Shown here one piece after another: positions 61,879-64,000 of a DNA stretch of 64,000 bases. Numbering within the stretch: the stretch's first letter is position 1; the number at the start of each line of letters is the position of its first letter. The stretch is taken from positions 2,046,001-2,110,000 of the forward strand of contig JADJQZ010000001.1 in NCBI GenBank assembly GCA_016712465.1, written 5' to 3'. The notes under the pieces were generated by a model, which saw only the letters and a list, made by a program, of their open reading frames with translations, searched no databases and was not told the origin of the DNA. The translations under genes were made by a program, and so were the position numbers. This stretch comes from Candidatus Obscuribacter sp. GTDB lineage: Bacteria > Cyanobacteriota > Vampirovibrionia > Obscuribacterales > Obscuribacteraceae.

Positions 61879-62259
61879 ATGAAGAGAATTGCAAAGATCG
61901 AGGCTGCCGCCCTTGTTACTGCCCTCAGTCTGTCTTTTGGTCTGGCGCCTGCATTTGCCGGCGACGCCGGAAGCGGAAAAACTGAAGAGAAGAGTAAGGA
62001 TAAGATGGCTGCCAAAGAAACCAAGAAGGAAGGAAAACAGGGCGCTGACTCCTCTTGCGGTGAAGGAAGTTGTGGTACCGATAAAAAGGGAGCGGCAGCG
62101 GCCAAGGCCAAAGCCAAGGTAAAAGCGAAAGCAGCTGCCAAAGTGAAGGAAGTGAAGAAGGCTGCCAAGCAGGGCGCTGATTCCTCTTGTGGAGAAGGTA
62201 GCTGTGGTACCGATAAGAAAGGAGCCAAGGCCGCCGAAGAAAAACACAAGGCCAAGTAA
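61879..62259 (+). CDS. Exported precursor with two EGSC cysteine repeats (candidate MNIO substrate)
   Basis: The 126-residue protein has a signal peptide ending APAFA near residue 27, then a Lys/Ala/Glu-rich chain in which a 19-residue unit occurs twice, at 54-72 and 98-116. Each unit is DSSCGEGSCG in its core, with cysteines at 60, 65, 104 and 109. EGxC motifs after a signal peptide are typical of bufferin-type precursors whose cysteines are modified by DUF692/MNIO enzymes, one of which is encoded 0.6 kb downstream. The mature peptide might bind metal. This role is inference. Confidence 0.65.
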   Translation: MKRIAKIEAAALVTALSLSFGLAPAFAGDAGSGKTEEKSKDKMAAKETKKEGKQGADSSCGEGSCGTDKKGAAAAKAKAKVKAKAAAKVKEVKKAAKQGADSSCGEGSCGTDKKGAKAAEEKHKAK

Positions 62260-62340
62260 GGTCGGGCTGGCGGATTTTGTTAAGTTATTTTTCGGCGCAC
62301 GGGCGCACAGGCTGCATGCCTTCAGATTTAACACAGCCGT

Positions 62341-62362
62341 AACCAGCAATTTGGTTTTTTTT
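62341..62362 (+). terminator. Weak intrinsic terminator between the two precursors
   Basis: AACCA and TGGTT form a 5-bp stem with a 6-base loop, followed directly by six T. The stem is weak but the T-tract is good. If active, the first precursor would be transcribed separately from the precursor-MNIO unit. Confidence 0.35.
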
Positions 62363-62474
62363 AATCAACCTGGCCTAGCATGATGGCCATAGCGCCTGAT
62401 CCACTTCATTCATATTTGAGGTTATCGGCGTATATGTTAGTGAATATGATTTGTTACCGTTTCCGGAGGTCGAA

Positions 62475-62834
62475 ATGCAGAAGACTCAACTAGCAGCAGC
62501 TCTTATAGCCGTTCTTGGTCTTTCTTTTAATGGTATGGCCCGTGCCGAAGGCTCCGATGCCGAAGGCAAGAGCGAAGTGAAAACCGAAAAGAAAGCTGCC
62601 AAAGAGTGCAAAAAAGAATGCAAGAAAGGCAAAGAAGCCTCTTGCAAAGGTAAAGAAGGCTCTTGCAAAACCAAGAAGAGCAAAGAAAAAGGCAAAGAAG
62701 GTTCTTGCAAGGGCAAAGAAGGCTCTTGCAAGGCTGCCAGTGATGAGAAAGGCAAAGAAGGATCCTGCAAAGGTAAAGAAGGATCCTGCAAAGGCAAAGA
62801 AGGCTCCTGCAAGGGCAAAGAAGAAGCCAAGTAA
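62475..62834 (+). CDS. Exported Cys-repeat precursor (candidate bufferin-like RiPP)
   Basis: From ATG 62475 (GGAGG upstream) the gene encodes 119 residues: a signal peptide ending near GMARA, a Lys/Glu-rich spacer with two KEC motifs (Cys45, Cys49), then the heptad GKEGSCK repeated, with cysteines at 57, 64, 78, 85, 98, 105 and 112. Spacing is seven residues within runs. Nine cysteines in a basic, low-complexity chain match precursors of MNIO-modified peptides such as bufferins, which carry EGKC-type repeats. The MNIO gene starts 32 bp downstream. Confidence 0.75.
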   Translation: MQKTQLAAALIAVLGLSFNGMARAEGSDAEGKSEVKTEKKAAKECKKECKKGKEASCKGKEGSCKTKKSKEKGKEGSCKGKEGSCKAASDEKGKEGSCKGKEGSCKGKEGSCKGKEEAK

Positions 62835-62866
62835 GCAGTCGGAGATACGGCGGTCGGGAGGAGTTT

Positions 62867-63736
62867 GTGAGCGATTTTCTCTCCATCAAAAGAGAGCTGC
62901 CTGAGCTGGGCATAGGCCTTGGTCTCAGACGGGAGTTGGCGGAGCAGACACTGGCCTCGACCGCCAGTATCGACTGGTTGGAAATAGTCCCGGAAAACTA
63001 TATGGGCCTTGGTGGGCGGGCCCGGGCCAGGCTGGAAGCGGCCCGCAGCGATTTCCCCATTGTTACCCATGGCGTCAATCTTTCCATCGGTAGCACTGAT
63101 GCCCTCAGCGAAGATTACCTGAGGGATCTAAAAGAACTTTTGAATTATGTCGATGCCCCCTGGTGGAGTGACCACTTCTGTTTCACTTCCCAGGGCGGTG
63201 CTTACATGCATGATCTTTTGCCGGTGCCTCTCAATATGGAAGGCGCCCGCCATATGGCCAGGCGGGCCAGGCAGGCTCAGACCTTTGTGGGTCGGCCCAT
63301 GCTTCTGGAGAACATCTCTTACTATATGCAGATGCCCGGCTCCGATCTAGAGGAGGCCGACTTCCTCTCTGAGGTCTTAGAGCGAGCCGATATCGGACTT
63401 TTGCTTGACGTAAATAACGTCTACGTCAATGCCATCAATCACAACTTCGATCCCTATCGTTATTTAGATAAGCTGCCCCTGGAGCGCACTGTGCAGATTC
63501 ACATTGCCGGTCACTCCCATGGTCCGGAGATGATCATCGATACCCATGGAGCACCTGTTATCGAGCCGGTATTTGAGCTTCTCGAATATGTGCTGCGCCG
63601 CACATCTGTGAAAGCCATAATGCTGGAGCGAGATCAAAATTACCCCGAATTCTCGGAGATTATTGCCGAGCTGGATCAAATTAGGACCATTGCCGGGGCC
63701 TCCAACCCCCTGGCCCTGCGAGGCAAGAGTGCCTGA
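62867..63736 (+). CDS. bufB: DUF692/MNIO multinuclear iron oxidase
   Basis: The 289-residue TIM-barrel protein starts at GTG 62867 with GGGAGGAG upstream. Metal-ligand positions of the family are kept: His69 (VTHGVN), His103 (WWSDHFCF), Glu149 (LLENISYY), Asp181 and Asn184 (LLLDVNNVYVN), His212 (IHIAGHSHG), Asp225/His227 (IIDTHG) and Glu254 (MLERDQNYPE). MNIO enzymes oxidise cysteines of a precursor to rings such as oxazolone or thiooxazole. The gene sits between the Cys-repeat precursor and the DUF2063-like partner, as in buf operons. Confidence 0.93.
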   Translation: MSDFLSIKRELPELGIGLGLRRELAEQTLASTASIDWLEIVPENYMGLGGRARARLEAARSDFPIVTHGVNLSIGSTDALSEDYLRDLKELLNYVDAPWWSDHFCFTSQGGAYMHDLLPVPLNMEGARHMARRARQAQTFVGRPMLLENISYYMQMPGSDLEEADFLSEVLERADIGLLLDVNNVYVNAINHNFDPYRYLDKLPLERTVQIHIAGHSHGPEMIIDTHGAPVIEPVFELLEYVLRRTSVKAIMLERDQNYPEFSEIIAELDQIRTIAGASNPLALRGKSA

Positions 63737-64000
63737 TCTAAAGTCCATCCAGGATACTTACCTTCAGCTCTGGACCAGGCGCGAGCCCGGAGAGGCTGTT
63801 TACTCGTCTGCAGCCGCCGCAGGCGAGTTGGATGAACGGGGCATCAGGCTTTACGCTTCCCTGATTGAAATAGGTCGCCTTGACTTGATGCGATCGATTT
63901 ATCCATGTATCGAGGCTCTTCTGGGCAAGAAGTTTAAGGATCTGGTGCTTTCCTATTATGAGTGCATGCCGGCCGACCACTATAACTTGAATAAGTCGGC
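63729..64000 (+). CDS. bufC: DUF2063-type RiPP recognition partner, N-terminal part (cut by window end)
   Basis: From GTG 63729, overlapping the MNIO stop by 8 bp, the frame stays open to the window end (90 residues visible). The sequence ELDERGIRLYASLIEIGRLDLMRSIYPCIEALLGKKF fits the helical N-terminus of DUF2063/BufC proteins, which bind the precursor and work with the MNIO. The translational overlap shows tight coupling. The C-terminal domain lies beyond the window. Confidence 0.75.
   Translation, partial: MPDLKSIQDTYLQLWTRREPGEAVYSSAAAAGELDERGIRLYASLIEIGRLDLMRSIYPCIEALLGKKFKDLVLSYYECMPADHYNLNKS

Overview
The window reads as chromosome from a non-photosynthetic relative of Cyanobacteria (Vampirovibrionia/Melainabacteria type, perhaps Obscuribacterales; this placement is inference). 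The evidence is the cyanobacterial split of RNA polymerase beta-prime into rpoC1 and rpoC2, with a very large insertion after the rpoC2 trigger helix, a system II cytochrome c maturation pair (Ccs1/CcsA), a cyanobacterial-type group 1 sigma factor and a short Nfu scaffold. No photosynthesis gene is visible. There are no rRNA or tRNA genes, phage or IS elements that I could recognise.

Layout. 1-7571: end of rpoB, then rpoC1 and rpoC2, closed by a strong hairpin. 7.6-14 kb: exported or membrane proteins, including a TPR-NHL fusion, PlsC, a thioredoxin-fold protein whose reading frame is crossed by one TGA with a SECIS-like hairpin behind it, a TPR protein, a 54-residue membrane protein, and an orphan ParD-type antitoxin between two 54-bp direct repeats. 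14.1-23.2 kb: a minus-strand run of five genes (LRV-repeat exported protein, thiolase, Mre11/YhaO-like protein with lost metal motifs, Rad50/YhaN-like ATPase, WG-repeat protein). 23.2-28.1 kb: lineage-specific proteins, one with a DUF4388/PATAN domain. 28.2-31.8 kb: TPR-zincin protease, pgk and gap. 32-37.9 kb: Nfu, a tight minus-strand operon (lnt, DUF192, crotonase, antiporter), ruvC and a membrane protein. 37.9-41.8 kb: BtuF-like protein, FMN hydroxy-acid oxidase, membrane protein, AbiTii-like protein.

42-48 kb: polyprenyl synthase, siroheme-synthase-like protein, ccs1, ccsA and a signal peptidase homologue on the plus strand, facing sigA. The Ccs proteins could mature the small cytochrome c encoded near 52.3 kb. 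48.4-53.3 kb: YlqD-like protein, P5C dehydrogenase, thyA-folA-cytochrome c, aat. 53.4-57.1 kb: ethanolamine ammonia-lyase genes, with eutB divergent from eutC-eutA. 57.1-61.8 kb: cyclophilin, an adenosine-deaminase-like enzyme, a 0.7-kb AT-rich non-coding stretch with two strong hairpins, a histone-H1-like Lys/Ala protein, a hydrolase.

The right end (61.8-64 kb) is the most striking part. Two exported precursors with repeated EGSC cysteine motifs precede a DUF692/MNIO oxidase gene and the start of a DUF2063-like partner gene. This is a bufferin-type ribosomal peptide (RiPP) cluster with unusual precursor repeats, cut by the window edge. The possible selenoprotein at 10.3-11.4 kb is the second item most worth checking.
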